Source: CAZLPW01 sp964561495
GTDB lineage: Bacteria; Fidelibacterota; Marinisomatia; Marinisomatales; UBA1611
Direction: 5' to 3'
DNA length: 34,428 nucleotides
Assembly (NCBI GenBank): GCA_964561495.1
Contig: CAZLPW010000017.1
Location: forward strand, 1-34,428
Under the pieces are notes generated by a model. The model did not search any database. It had not been told where the DNA came from and saw nothing but the letters and a program-made list of their open reading frames with translations. Within the stretch, counting starts at the first letter, position 1. Each line of letters begins with the position of its first letter. Of the stretch, positions 16,227-25,685 are shown one piece after another. The position numbers and the translations under genes are program-made.

Positions 16227-16900
16227 GATATGATCAAGTTTATGGTTATTTAGATAAAATTCGGCAGATATATGGAGATAATCTATTTTTAAATCCTGAA
16301 ATTGTAAAAAATCTAAAAGTTGTGAATAGTAAAACATGCGCTTTTAATAGTTTATCTAAATTAAAAAATGATATATCAGATTGCTTAAAATGCCCACTCG
16401 GAAAAGCAAGAAAAAATATAGTGTTTGGTATTGGTAATCCTAAGGCAAATCTAATGTTAATTGGGGAAGCTCCAGGAGAAAAAGAAGATGAAATTGGTGA
16501 ACCTTTTGTAGGAAGAGCAGGAGCATTATTAAATAAAATTTTAAAATCAATAAAATTAGTAAGAGATTCTGACGTTTATATAACAAATGTTGTCAAGTGT
16601 CGACCTTTCAATAATCGTGATCCATTACGTTCTGAGGTTGAGAAATGCGAACCATATCTAAAAAAGCAAATAAAATTTATTAGACCAAAACTAATTGTTG
16701 CATTAGGAAGAGTTGCAGGTAAAACCCTGTTGAAACTTGATATATCATTAAAAGATATGCGAGGTAAATTATATCAATACAATGCGATACCGTTGTATAT
16801 AACTTATCATCCAGCTGCATTATTAAGGAATCCAAATCTCAAACCACATGCTTGGGAAGATTTTAAGTATATTAAGGAGTTTTTAGATCATAATAATTAG
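16223..16900 (+). CDS. Family 4 uracil-DNA glycosylase (Fe-S)
   Basis: The enzyme removes uracil from DNA to start base-excision repair. The 225 residues show the family 4 pattern: four cluster-ligand cysteines (C54, C57 in DCLKC; C126 in VVKCRP; C142 in VEKC), the uracil-pocket motif GEAPGEKEDEIGEPFVGRAG (81-100), and HPAALLRNP (196-204). An extra roughly 45-residue N-terminal helical part precedes the catalytic domain, as in many homologues. It overlaps rpoZ (ATGA) and lies 12 bases before dnaB. Confidence 0.94.
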   Translation: MRYDQVYGYLDKIRQIYGDNLFLNPEIVKNLKVVNSKTCAFNSLSKLKNDISDCLKCPLGKARKNIVFGIGNPKANLMLIGEAPGEKEDEIGEPFVGRAGALLNKILKSIKLVRDSDVYITNVVKCRPFNNRDPLRSEVEKCEPYLKKQIKFIRPKLIVALGRVAGKTLLKLDISLKDMRGKLYQYNAIPLYITYHPAALLRNPNLKPHAWEDFKYIKEFLDHNN

Positions 16901-16912
16901 GTAAAATTTATT

Positions 16913-18254
16913 TTGGAACAAAAAAAATTAAATACTCAACCTCATTCTGATGAAGCAGAAAAAGCAGTTTTAGGGTCTATGCTTTCTTCAAAAGAAGCTG
17001 TTAGCAAAACTATACAATGGCTTAAGCCTGATCATTTTTATAAAGATGCTCATGCTAAAATATATTCTGTGATGTTATATCTTTTTGAAAATAATGAACC
17101 CATAGATACCGTATCTTTAATAGATGCCTTAAATAAACAAAAAGATTTGGATTCCGTTGGTGGAGCATATTTTATTACAGGTCTAGTTGAATTAGTTCCT
17201 ACACCTGCGCATGCTGAACGTTATTCAAGGATTGTTCTTGAGAAGTCTCTTTTAAGAAAATTAATTAGTATGTCGCATGAGATTTCAAAAGAGGCATATG
17301 ATGATTCAAGGGAGATTGATGAAATCCTAGACAACGTTGAAAAAGGTCTTTTCAATATTACACAAAATCGTCTTAAAGGTGGTTTTACTCATATAGATCC
17401 AATATTGTATGAAACTTTTGAAAAATTGGATTATCTAAGTTCAAAAAAGGGCACTGTTATAGGTGTCCCGTCTGGTTTAATCGATTTAGATGAAATTACC
17501 TCAGGCTTTCAAGACAGTGACTTAATTATTATCGCTGGAAGGCCAGGAATGGGTAAGACTGCCCTTGCATTAACACTAATTCGTAATGCTTCAGTTGAAA
17601 ATAACGTAGGTGTGGGAATGTTTAGTTTAGAAATGGCAAATCATCAATTAGCTATGAGGCTCTTATGTGCGGAAGGTAGAGTTGACAGTCACTTAGTTCG
17701 TACTGGTAATCTGCCTAAGTCTCATTGGAAAAATTTAAGTTTATCTGTTGGAGTATTGGCAGAAGCACCAATTTATCTTGATGACACTCCAGCACTTAGC
17801 GTGCTTGAACTTCGAGCAAAAGCAAGAAGACTAAAAGCAGAAAAACATATAGGAATGATTGTTGTAGATTATCTTCAATTGATGCAACGACNNNNNNNNN
17901 NNTGAAAGCAGACAGCAAGAAATTTCAAATATTTCTAGATCATTAAAAGCTCTGGCAAAAGAATTAAATATCCCTGTAATTGCACTGTCTCAACTTTCAA
18001 GAGCAGTCGAGCAAAGGGCTGAAAAAAAACCACAATTATCAGATCTTCGAGAAAGTGGGGCAATTGAACAAGACGCTGATGTTGTTGTTTTTTTGTATAG
18101 GCCATGGATATATAGCGGTGAAGAAGAAGATAAAGGAAAGGCTGAGATAATAGTAGCAAAGCAAAGAAATGGACCAACTGGTACTATTGATTTAGCTTTT
18201 CTTGATCGTTTCGCTAGATTTGAAAATTTATCGCAAGATAAATCTCCGTTTTAG
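16913..18254 (+). CDS. dnaB: Replicative DNA helicase DnaB, interrupted by an assembly gap
   Basis: DnaB unwinds DNA at the replication fork. The N-terminal domain starts at QPHSDEAEKAVLGSML (about residue 9). The RecA-like domain has Walker A AGRPGMGKTAL near residues 208-218, FSLEMA, and VVDYLQLMQR. At 17892-17902 there are 11 Ns. Beyond them the sequence resumes with ESRQQEISNISRSLKALAKE and continues through QLSRAVEQR, LRESGAIEQDADVV and AKQRNGPTGTIDLAF to TAG at 18252-18254. The two parts are in different frames by the printed coordinates, because the N-run length is not the true gap size. Only a few codons should be missing. The start is TTG at 16913 with a weak ribosome binding site. 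The stop overlaps the rel GTG by one base. Confidence 0.95.
17892..17902. other. assembly gap (11 N) inside dnaB
   Basis: Eleven undetermined bases fall between VVDYLQLMQR and ESRQQEIS of the helicase. The flanks are in frames that differ by one base, so the run cannot be the true length. The gap lies in a loop whose length varies in the family, so the missing codon count cannot be fixed by alignment alone. Confidence 0.99.
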
Positions 18255-20437
18255 TGGATAATCCAATTTCTAAATTAGTTCCTCAGCTTTTTGGTGACTA
18301 TCCAAAAAATTTTGAACTACTATACAAGGCTATTTCAGAAAATAAAAAAAAGTCTAATGATAGAATAAAGCTAGAACTTTGGAAAGCCTATGAATTTGGA
18401 CAAAATAAGCATAGTGGGCAAAAGCGAAAATCAGGGGAACCATATTTTAATCATTGTATGGCAGTAGCTAAAACTCTAGCTGAATGGAATATGGATATAA
18501 CGACAATTATTGCAGGTTTATTACATGATACCATTGAGGATACAAATGTTACTATCGAAGATTTAAAACTTCAGTTTGGTCAAGACGTATCTGAATTAGT
18601 TAATGGATTATCAAAAATTAAAGATATAGAATTTTCAACTCGTCGGCAAAAACAAGCTGAAAATTTCATGAAACTACTCCTATCTGTTGCCAAAGATTTA
18701 AGAGTAATTATAATAAAGTTTGCTGATAGATTACATAATATGGAAACAATAAAGTATATGTCTCAAATTAAGCAACATAGAATAGCTGTTGAAACTAGAG
18801 ATGTCTATGCGCCTCTTGCACATCGCCTTGGGATGTCATCTGTAAAATCGAAATTAGATGATTTGGTTTTAAGAACATTGCAACCTGAAATTTTCAAACA
18901 AATTGATAAAAAAATTAGGTCTACTCAAAAATCGCGCTCAAAAATCATTAAAACTGTTATTGATCCGATAAAAAAAGAATTTGAATCTTATAAAATAAAA
19001 CCAAAAATATATGGTCGGTCTAAATCATATGCATCTATCCATGGAAAAATGATTTCAAGAAATAGAGATTTTGAAGATATTTATGATTTGTACGCTATTA
19101 GGATTGTAGTAAATAAAATAGAGGAATGCTATCTTTCTTTAGGTCTTGTTCATAGCCTTTTTAAACCGATACAAGAACGTTTTAAAGATTTCATAGCAAC
19201 ACCAAAATCCAATGGATATCAATCAGTCCATACAACAATAATAGTTCCTAATGGAAATAGAGTTGAAATACAAATTAGGACTGAAGAAATGGAAAAAACT
19301 GCAGAGATTGGCGTAGCTGCCCATTGGGTATATAAGGAAGGAAATTCAATTCAATTAAATATTGATATTAAATGGCTTAGAGATCTTTTAGACATATTGC
19401 AAAATGATTCAATAGATCATAAGGATTTTATGGATTTACTTAAGATTGATTTATTTAATGATGAAATTTTTGTTTTTACTCCTGCTGGTGATTTAATTCA
19501 ATTACCTATCGGAGCAACACCAGTTGATTTTGCTTTTAGAGTTCATACTCAAATTGGAATGCATTGTATGGGTGCAAAAGTAAATTACATTACTGTTCCA
19601 TTAAACACAAAATTAAATAGTGGTGATCTTGTTGAAATTATTACTGGTAAAAATCAGATGCCCAGTTATGGGTGGCAGAAATATATTGTTACAACCAAAG
19701 CTCGTACTCATGTTGATCGATTTTTAAGAACGCTTAGGGAAAAAGAAAGTATTAAGTTAGGACTTGAGTTGTTAGAAAAAACCTTACGTCGAATGAAAAT
19801 GATAAAGGATCTTAAAGAATTTAAAAATAGTTTTGAAAATTTTGGGTTTCCTAATCAGGATATTTTGTTAAAAGAAATAGGTATTGGAAATTTAACAGTT
19901 CGTGATATGATTAAAAAACTTAGACCCCAAAGTCCAATAGATCATCCTAAAGATAAAAAAATAAGTAAAATTTTTAATATAAGTAAATCTAAGCCGTCAA
20001 ATATCGTATTAAATGGGATTGATAATGTTATGGTTAATTTTGGTAAATGTTGTAATCCAATTCCAGGAGATGATTTAATTGGTTTTGTTACCAGAGGTAG
20101 AGGAATCACTGTTCATATTGTTTCGTGTAAAAGTTTACCATTGCTATCGCATGAAACTGATCGGTTAGTTCCTGTGGAATGGAATGTAAAGAGGTCAGAA
20201 TATTTTTCTGTTCAATTAAAAATAACAGGTCAGGATTATAAGGGTTTGTTGAAGGATATATCTGAATGTATTTCTAATCAAAATATAAATATTACTAGTG
20301 TTGATACTAAAGTAAAGGATTCTGTATCAACTGCAGTTTTCATTGTTCAATTAAATAATATAAGACAGTTGAAAAGATTAATAAGAAAAATAACAAAGTT
20401 AAAAAAAGTTGATTTTGTTGAAAGAGTAGGGCGATAA
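18254..20437 (+). CDS. Bifunctional (p)ppGpp synthetase/hydrolase, RelA/SpoT family
   Basis: This long Rel protein (727 aa) makes and degrades the alarmone (p)ppGpp. The hydrolase HD domain has AGLLHDTIEDT near residue 88 and KFADRLHNMETI. The synthetase domain has GRSKSYASIHGKM, FEDIYDLYAIRIVV and TPKSNGYQSVHTT near residues 316-324. The regulatory half has a TGS domain (EIFVFTPAGD, about 402), the Cys-rich zinc-finger-type segment GKCCNPIPGD (about 598-607) and a C-terminal ACT domain (about 650-727). Both catalytic motifs are intact, so a bifunctional enzyme is expected. The GTG start at 18254 overlaps the dnaB stop by one base; the stop overlaps the next ATG. Confidence 0.96.
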   Translation: MDNPISKLVPQLFGDYPKNFELLYKAISENKKKSNDRIKLELWKAYEFGQNKHSGQKRKSGEPYFNHCMAVAKTLAEWNMDITTIIAGLLHDTIEDTNVTIEDLKLQFGQDVSELVNGLSKIKDIEFSTRRQKQAENFMKLLLSVAKDLRVIIIKFADRLHNMETIKYMSQIKQHRIAVETRDVYAPLAHRLGMSSVKSKLDDLVLRTLQPEIFKQIDKKIRSTQKSRSKIIKTVIDPIKKEFESYKIKPKIYGRSKSYASIHGKMISRNRDFEDIYDLYAIRIVVNKIEECYLSLGLVHSLFKPIQERFKDFIATPKSNGYQSVHTTIIVPNGNRVEIQIRTEEMEKTAEIGVAAHWVYKEGNSIQLNIDIKWLRDLLDILQNDSIDHKDFMDLLKIDLFNDEIFVFTPAGDLIQLPIGATPVDFAFRVHTQIGMHCMGAKVNYITVPLNTKLNSGDLVEIITGKNQMPSYGWQKYIVTTKARTHVDRFLRTLREKESIKLGLELLEKTLRRMKMIKDLKEFKNSFENFGFPNQDILLKEIGIGNLTVRDMIKKLRPQSPIDHPKDKKISKIFNISKSKPSNIVLNGIDNVMVNFGKCCNPIPGDDLIGFVTRGRGITVHIVSCKSLPLLSHETDRLVPVEWNVKRSEYFSVQLKITGQDYKGLLKDISECISNQNINITSVDTKVKDSVSTAVFIVQLNNIRQLKRLIRKITKLKKVDFVERVGR

Positions 20438-20748
20438 TGGATATAAAAACATTTACAAAAAAAGATATTGCCATCCAAATTTCAGAGAGAAATGGAATTA
20501 GTATTAGACAAGCATTAAAACTTGCAGATGACTTTTTTTTGATTATGCGCGATTATTTGTGTAAAGATGACCCATTTATTCGAATTGAAATCCGGAACTT
20601 TGGGGTTTTTGAATCTAAACCAACAAAAGCAAAGCCCAGAGCAAGAAACCCAAAAACGAATGAAGAAATTTTTGTTCCTGCGCACAAAAAAACACGTTTT
20701 AAGCCAGGTAAAGTATTGAAAGCCCATTTAAAAAAGCCAATAAAATAA
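20437..20748 (+). CDS. HU/IHF-family DNA-binding protein
   Basis: The 103 residues follow the HU/IHF fold: two N-terminal helices (KKDIAIQISERNGISIRQAL) and the beta core IEIRNFGVFESKPTKAKPRA, then RNPKTNEEIFVPAHKKTRFKPGK, where the DNA-bending arm ends. The arm lacks the GFGTF form and reads NFGVF, nearer to IHF-like proteins. It bends DNA and compacts the nucleoid. It overlaps rel and ruvX by one base each (TAATG). HU versus IHF subunit cannot be settled from this sequence. Confidence 0.93.
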   Translation: MDIKTFTKKDIAIQISERNGISIRQALKLADDFFLIMRDYLCKDDPFIRIEIRNFGVFESKPTKAKPRARNPKTNEEIFVPAHKKTRFKPGKVLKAHLKKPIK

Positions 20749-21167
20749 TGGGTCGAATCCTCGGTGTAGACTATGGGGATGTGAGAGTTGGGCTTGCACT
20801 GACAGACAGAAACAAAATGATTGCATCACCATATAAAACTTTAATCAATTCTAATGTAGATAATTTGTTAAGTGAAATTTATAATGTTGTAAAAGAAAAA
20901 TCAGTAGAATCAATCGTATTAGGCAAACCGATTGGACTGAACGGTAGAGAAACTAAACAAACAAAAAAGGTTATTTTGTTTTCAAAAAAATTATCAATAA
21001 TTACAATTCCAATTTATTTTGAAGATGAAAGATTTTCATCAATATCTGCGAAAAAATCATTAATTAAAGAAAAAATAAAAACGGGGAATAATAAAGGATT
21101 AGTGGATCAAAGGTCTGCTGCTATAATTTTACAAAGCTTTTTAGATCGAAATAAAAATAGTGCTTAA
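20748..21167 (+). CDS. ruvX: RuvX/YqgF-family RNase H-fold nuclease
   Basis: This 139-residue protein begins MGRILGVDYGDVRVGLALTD, with the first catalytic Asp at position 8. IVLGKPIGLNG (about 56-66) and YFEDERFSS (about 91-99, second acidic cluster) follow, and VDQRSAAIILQSFLD contains the last Asp. The family acts in 16S rRNA 5'-end processing in E. coli and was first proposed as a Holliday-junction resolvase. It overlaps HU by one base and lnt by eight. Confidence 0.94.
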   Translation: MGRILGVDYGDVRVGLALTDRNKMIASPYKTLINSNVDNLLSEIYNVVKEKSVESIVLGKPIGLNGRETKQTKKVILFSKKLSIITIPIYFEDERFSSISAKKSLIKEKIKTGNNKGLVDQRSAAIILQSFLDRNKNSA

Positions 21168-22620
21168 CAAGGTTATTCGATCATATTACTTTCTTTCTTT
21201 AATATCTGGGTTAATTATTGGGCTCGCATATTTACCTTTTAAATTAGGTTTTTTATCATATATTGGGTTTATTCCAATTTTTCATACTTGGATAAATAAT
21301 AATCATTCTAAAAATGGAAAATTTGGTTTCATTTTTGGATTAACTTATAACCTAATTTCAAATTATTGGATAGGTTATAATTCAGGAACAGTTGTAAGCG
21401 TTGCTGTTTTCTCATTGTTATTAACTGTTTTTTATCTTGCACTTTTTTGGTATATACTTGGATTTATAATTGGAATTTTAAAGGATAAAATCAATTTCTT
21501 TGTATTTTTACCCTTTTTAATTGTTTCATTAGAATGGATTCGAAGTTTGGGACCTTTGGGGTATTCTTGGGGAAACTTAGCTTTAACCCAAACAGATTAT
21601 ATATATTTAATTCAATCTATTGAATATGGAGGAACCTATTTAATCTCATTCATTATTATTTCAATTAATATATTCTTTTATTTTGGATTAATTAATAAAA
21701 GGAAAATATATATTTTTATAAATTTATTAATAATTCTTGGTTTGTATATAGCTGGTAATGCTAGGGTGAAAATGTTCGATGATAATAATGTTTTATCGAT
21801 AGATGTGGCCATAATTCAACCTAATGTTGATCCCAATGAAAAGTGGGACTATTCTAGTAGAATTGAGACGATACGTTATATGGATTCATTGCATACTATT
21901 GCCATTTCACTTAATCCTGATATAATAATTTTCCCAGAAACTGCGCTACCTGCTTATCTTCGATTAAATAATTCAGTTCGTTTTAAAATTCAATCAAAAG
22001 TTGATAAGTCCAAAATTCCTGTTTTAATTGGAACAGTAGATAGGATATTTGATAAGGACGGGGAAAAACAATATTACAATAGTTCTATGTATTTAAAGCC
22101 TAATGTGAATTTTGAAATGTATTCAAAAATACATCTGGTTCCGTTTGCTGAATATGATTTATTACCTAGTATCATTCATCCTCTTGAAAAATTAAATTTA
22201 AATATTGATCGGGGTGTATTCAAGCCTGGTAATATTTATAAAGTTTTCAGAGATGATAAATTTTATTTTTCTAATTTGATTTGTTATGAGTCAAGTATAC
22301 CAAATATAACTATCCAAGCAAACGATGGTTGGCTAGGTACATCTGCAGGACCTTATCAGCATTTTGAGTTGGCACGTTTAAGAGCTATTGAGAATAGAGT
22401 TTTTATTGTTAGATCAAGCAATACAGGTATATCTGGCGTGATATCCCCTAACGGTAAAGTGTTAAAAAAGATTCCTCTAGGAGTGCAATCTGTTTTTGTT
22501 GAGAAAATTGATTTGGTAAATAGAAGGAGCTATTATAGTATCTATGGAGATTTATTTGCAAAAATTTGTATTGGGATTTTATTTACAATACTTTTTATAA
22601 GATGTGTATTAAAAATTTAA
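21160..22620 (+). CDS. lnt: Apolipoprotein N-acyltransferase
   Basis: Lnt adds the third acyl chain to lipoproteins in the inner membrane. The 486-residue protein has several N-terminal membrane segments (about residues 8-200, with EWIRSLGPLGYSWGNLALTQ at 125-144). A periplasmic nitrilase domain follows with the Glu-Lys-Cys triad: E260 (IIFPETALP), K323 (YSKIHLVPFAEYD) and C375 (NLICYES). A last membrane helix sits near the C terminus. Its presence implies a diderm envelope. The start is GTG at 21160, inside the end of ruvX. Confidence 0.96.
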   Translation: MLNKVIRSYYFLSLISGLIIGLAYLPFKLGFLSYIGFIPIFHTWINNNHSKNGKFGFIFGLTYNLISNYWIGYNSGTVVSVAVFSLLLTVFYLALFWYILGFIIGILKDKINFFVFLPFLIVSLEWIRSLGPLGYSWGNLALTQTDYIYLIQSIEYGGTYLISFIIISINIFFYFGLINKRKIYIFINLLIILGLYIAGNARVKMFDDNNVLSIDVAIIQPNVDPNEKWDYSSRIETIRYMDSLHTIAISLNPDIIIFPETALPAYLRLNNSVRFKIQSKVDKSKIPVLIGTVDRIFDKDGEKQYYNSSMYLKPNVNFEMYSKIHLVPFAEYDLLPSIIHPLEKLNLNIDRGVFKPGNIYKVFRDDKFYFSNLICYESSIPNITIQANDGWLGTSAGPYQHFELARLRAIENRVFIVRSSNTGISGVISPNGKVLKKIPLGVQSVFVEKIDLVNRRSYYSIYGDLFAKICIGILFTILFIRCVLKI

Positions 22621-23219
22621 TAATTATTTTATTAAACATTAGTTTAATATTTGGTAGTGAGCAAAAATTATCACCAATTGCGAAATCCTTTCTATTGCCT
22701 GGATGGGGGCAGATCCAACATCAAAAAGGTACTAGAGCTAGATTTTTTTGTTTAACAGAAGCCTTAATTCTTTCTGGATATATTTTTTCAGAAAAATCTT
22801 CAAGATATGAAAAATCAAAATATATTTCTTTTGCGGCAAAACATGCAGGCGTAAATACTAATGATAAAGGTCGTGATTTTTGGGTCGATATAGGAAACTA
22901 TAAAAATATTTATAATTATAATCAAGAACAACTTCGATTAAGATCAGAAGATATCTATAGTGATATAGAAAAATATTATTGGCTTTGGGATGATGAAAAA
23001 AATCGAAAAAATTTTGAAAGAATGAGAATTAAGAGTGATAATTATAAAAAAACAGGTCAGTTTTTAATTGGATCCTTAGTTTTAAATCATTTTATATCTG
23101 CAATTGATGCTTTATATCTAACTAGGTTAAAAAATCCCATATTATTAGATTTTTCTCCATTATTTAATAGAAATCAAACTATAGGCTTAAGATTAGAAAT
23201 TAAATTTTCATTGTCATAA
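22602..23219 (+). CDS. DUF5683-type membrane protein
   Basis: With the ATG at 22602 the 205-residue product has a signal peptide or anchor (residues 1-18, NLIIILLNISLIFG) and then the DUF5683 signature SPIAKSFLLPGWGQIQHQK (about residues 24-42). The gene overlaps the lnt end by 19 bases. An ATG at 22566 in the same frame would add 12 residues, but the later start gives a better signal sequence. A membrane segment near 160-180 and a final beta strand (TIGLRLEIKF) suggest an envelope protein. DUF5683 proteins are typical of Bacteroidota and relatives and have no agreed function. Confidence 0.8.
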   Translation: MCIKNLIIILLNISLIFGSEQKLSPIAKSFLLPGWGQIQHQKGTRARFFCLTEALILSGYIFSEKSSRYEKSKYISFAAKHAGVNTNDKGRDFWVDIGNYKNIYNYNQEQLRLRSEDIYSDIEKYYWLWDDEKNRKNFERMRIKSDNYKKTGQFLIGSLVLNHFISAIDALYLTRLKNPILLDFSPLFNRNQTIGLRLEIKFSLS

Positions 23220-23241
23220 TTATTATCGGTTTTTATATAAA

Positions 23242-23979
23242 TTGAATAGATTTAAAATTATAATCCAATATGATGGTACTCATTTTTGTGGTTGGCAATT
23301 ACAAAAAGATAAAAGAACAGTACAAGGTCTTGTAGAAAAAGTTTTGAGAACAGTTTTTAATTATGATGAAAGAATTCCTATCTATGGTTCAGGAAGAACT
23401 GATAGCGGTGTACATTCTTTTGGACAGGTAGCACATTTTGATTTTCAATCAAAATTAAGTAGTGAGATTATTAAGAAATCTATTAATTCAAAACTTCCAG
23501 AAGATTGTCAAATTATGAAAGTAGAAAGGGTTCGACAATCTTTTCATTCTAGGTATAAGGCTATTAAACGTTTATATAAATACCAATGCTATATTGGTGA
23601 TTCAATTTTATATCGTAACCAATCTTGGTTAATAAAAAATTTTGATATTGAAAGATTAAACAAAATGTCTGAAATGATTATAGGTGAACATGATTTTTTG
23701 TCTTTTTCAAAGTACGATTCTAAGAAAAAAAATACTATCTGCATCATTTATGATACTGAATGGAAACAGGAAAATCAATTTGTTAATTTTTTTATTTTAG
23801 GAAATCGTTTTTTGCATCATATGGTAAGATATTTAGTTGGAACTATGGTTAATACTTTTCATAAAAATAATTTTAAACAAAATTTTTATAATTTAATAAA
23901 CAAGCCTTCAAAATCAGCCTATGTCCATAAGGCCCCTGCTGAGGGTTTGTTTTTAGATAGCGTTTTTTATGAAAAATAA
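23242..23979 (+). CDS. truA: tRNA pseudouridine(38-40) synthase TruA
   Basis: TruA converts uridines 38-40 of the tRNA anticodon arm to pseudouridine. The 245 residues open with FKIIIQYDGTHFCGWQLQ. They carry the catalytic Asp54 in GSGRTDSGVHSFGQVAHFD (49-67) and end with FLHHMVRYLVGTM and APAEGLFLDSVFY. The start is TTG at 23242. The C terminus overlaps the next gene by 11 bases. Confidence 0.97.
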   Translation: MNRFKIIIQYDGTHFCGWQLQKDKRTVQGLVEKVLRTVFNYDERIPIYGSGRTDSGVHSFGQVAHFDFQSKLSSEIIKKSINSKLPEDCQIMKVERVRQSFHSRYKAIKRLYKYQCYIGDSILYRNQSWLIKNFDIERLNKMSEMIIGEHDFLSFSKYDSKKKNTICIIYDTEWKQENQFVNFFILGNRFLHHMVRYLVGTMVNTFHKNNFKQNFYNLINKPSKSAYVHKAPAEGLFLDSVFYEK

Positions 23980-25045
23980 ATTTTTATTTTTTATTATTTT
24001 TGTCTGTTGGCCATATGCTAATAACATATCTCAATCGAGAGAGACGGCTATCACTCGTGCCATAAATAAAGTTGGACCAGCAATTGCTAGTATTAATATT
24101 GAGCAGCATATATCCTCTTTTTCTTTTGATCCGTTTTTTGGTATTGGTTTTCCTCGAGATATCATTCCTATGAAATCTTCTGGAAGTGGCGTTGTTATTA
24201 GCCCTGATGGTTATGTAATGACTAATCAACATGTTATAGCTGGAGCTGATAGAATTACTGTCACTCTTACTGGCGGGAATGAGTATGATGCTGAATTAGT
24301 TGGAAGTGATGAAACATCAGACTTGGCATTATTAAAGCTTGAAGGTAATAACTTTCCTTACGCTAAATTGGGTGATTCTGATAATTTAATTATAGGTGAA
24401 TGGATCATAGCATTGGGGAATCCCTTCCAATTATTCTCAGTCAGCAATAAACCTTCTGCAAGCGTTGGTATAATTAGCGCAACCCATATGGATTTTGGTC
24501 ACCAAAAAGAGTCTGGAAGAGTGTTCCAAGATATGATACAAACTGATGCAGCTATTAACCCTGGTAATTCTGGGGGACCTTTGGTTAACGCTCTTGGGGA
24601 AGTAATTGGAATTAGCACATTTATTTTTACTGGATCAAGTCATGCCCAAGGCGGTTCTATTGGAATAGGGTTTGCCATTCCGATCAATACCGCCAAAAGG
24701 ATTGCTAGAGAATTAAGATCAAAGGGTCGAGTAGATAGAGCCTATTCAACTGGTTTGGTAGTCCAGCCAATTACTAGAAGTATAGCAAGATATCTAAATA
24801 TCCCTCTTAGTGAGGGGGTGATAATTGTAGATGTTTCTGAAGGAAGTGCTGCACAAAAAGCGGGTATCAAACCTGGGGATATTATAATTTCTGCAAATGG
24901 TTTTCCTGTAACTAAACCCAGCGATATAAGAGAGTTGATTTTAGAAAAAGATCTTAGATCTGGAGATAAATTAATCCTTGAAGTTTTTAGAAAAGGGAAA
25001 AGAATGTCTATAAATATGAAACTTGGTAAATATAAAACAAAATAA
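23969..25045 (+). CDS. DegS/HtrA-like periplasmic serine protease, one PDZ domain
   Basis: The 358-residue protein has an N-terminal signal or anchor (residues 1-16), then a trypsin-like domain with the complete triad: H88 (TNQHVIAG), D118 (TSDLALLKL) and S201 (NPGNSGGPL). A single PDZ domain follows (about 265-350, GSAAQKAGIKPGDIIISANG). DegP/DegQ have two PDZ domains, so this is DegS-like in layout. Roles include degrading misfolded envelope proteins or cutting an anti-sigma factor; no sigma or anti-sigma gene is nearby. It overlaps truA, and one base separates it from psd. Confidence 0.94.
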   Translation: MKNKFLFFIIFVCWPYANNISQSRETAITRAINKVGPAIASINIEQHISSFSFDPFFGIGFPRDIIPMKSSGSGVVISPDGYVMTNQHVIAGADRITVTLTGGNEYDAELVGSDETSDLALLKLEGNNFPYAKLGDSDNLIIGEWIIALGNPFQLFSVSNKPSASVGIISATHMDFGHQKESGRVFQDMIQTDAAINPGNSGGPLVNALGEVIGISTFIFTGSSHAQGGSIGIGFAIPINTAKRIARELRSKGRVDRAYSTGLVVQPITRSIARYLNIPLSEGVIIVDVSEGSAAQKAGIKPGDIIISANGFPVTKPSDIRELILEKDLRSGDKLILEVFRKGKRMSINMKLGKYKTK

Positions 25046-25046
25046 T

Positions 25047-25679
25047 ATGAGAATTGCAAAAGAGGGTAAATTTATAATATATCCCTTGATCATCCTATAT
25101 TTTACTGTATTTTTAATATCTTGGTATTTTGAGTATAGTTTTTTTCTAAGTTTGGGTATATTATGTATTTTTATTTTTTGTTTAATATTTTTTCGAGATC
25201 CAAAAAGAAAAGTACCAAATGAGAAAAATATAATTGTTTCACCAGCTGATGGTATAATAACAAAGATTATAAATACAAATGATTCTGAAATAGGGGACGC
25301 TACTCTCATCTCAATTTTTTTAAATGTCTATAATGTACATGTAAATAGAATGCCAATTGATGGGAAATGTATTAGAGTTCGTAACATTTCTGGTAAATTT
25401 TTAGCAGCTTTTGATCATAAGTCATCGAATGAAAACGAAAGAACAGAAATTTTATTTGATTCCAAAATTGGTAAAATTAAAATTAAACAGATTGCGGGTT
25501 TGATTGCTAAGCGTATAATATGTTATGCTAAACCAGGTAATGAAATGAAAATTGGAAATAGGTTAGGATATATAAGATTTGGATCGAGAACTGATTTAAT
25601 TATTCCAAAAGATGTAAATTTAATGGTAAAGGTAGGGCAAAAAGTAAAAGGTAATAAAACAATTTTAGTTAAGTTTTAA
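25047..25679 (+). CDS. psd: Phosphatidylserine decarboxylase
   Basis: The ATG at 25047 is preferred over an in-frame codon at 25023 within the protease gene, because it avoids a long overlap and gives a normal N terminus. The 210 residues carry two N-terminal membrane helices (about 10-48), SPADGII (65-71), VYNVHVNRMP (94-103) and the processing site RFGSRTDLI. There Ser180 would form the pyruvoyl group after cleavage at Gly179-Ser180. This is the short PSD form (Proka type) common in Bacteroidota, unlike the longer E. coli protein. It makes phosphatidylethanolamine from the product of the next gene. Confidence 0.95.
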   Translation: MRIAKEGKFIIYPLIILYFTVFLISWYFEYSFFLSLGILCIFIFCLIFFRDPKRKVPNEKNIIVSPADGIITKIINTNDSEIGDATLISIFLNVYNVHVNRMPIDGKCIRVRNISGKFLAAFDHKSSNENERTEILFDSKIGKIKIKQIAGLIAKRIICYAKPGNEMKIGNRLGYIRFGSRTDLIIPKDVNLMVKVGQKVKGNKTILVKF

Positions 25680-25685
25680 TTAAGG

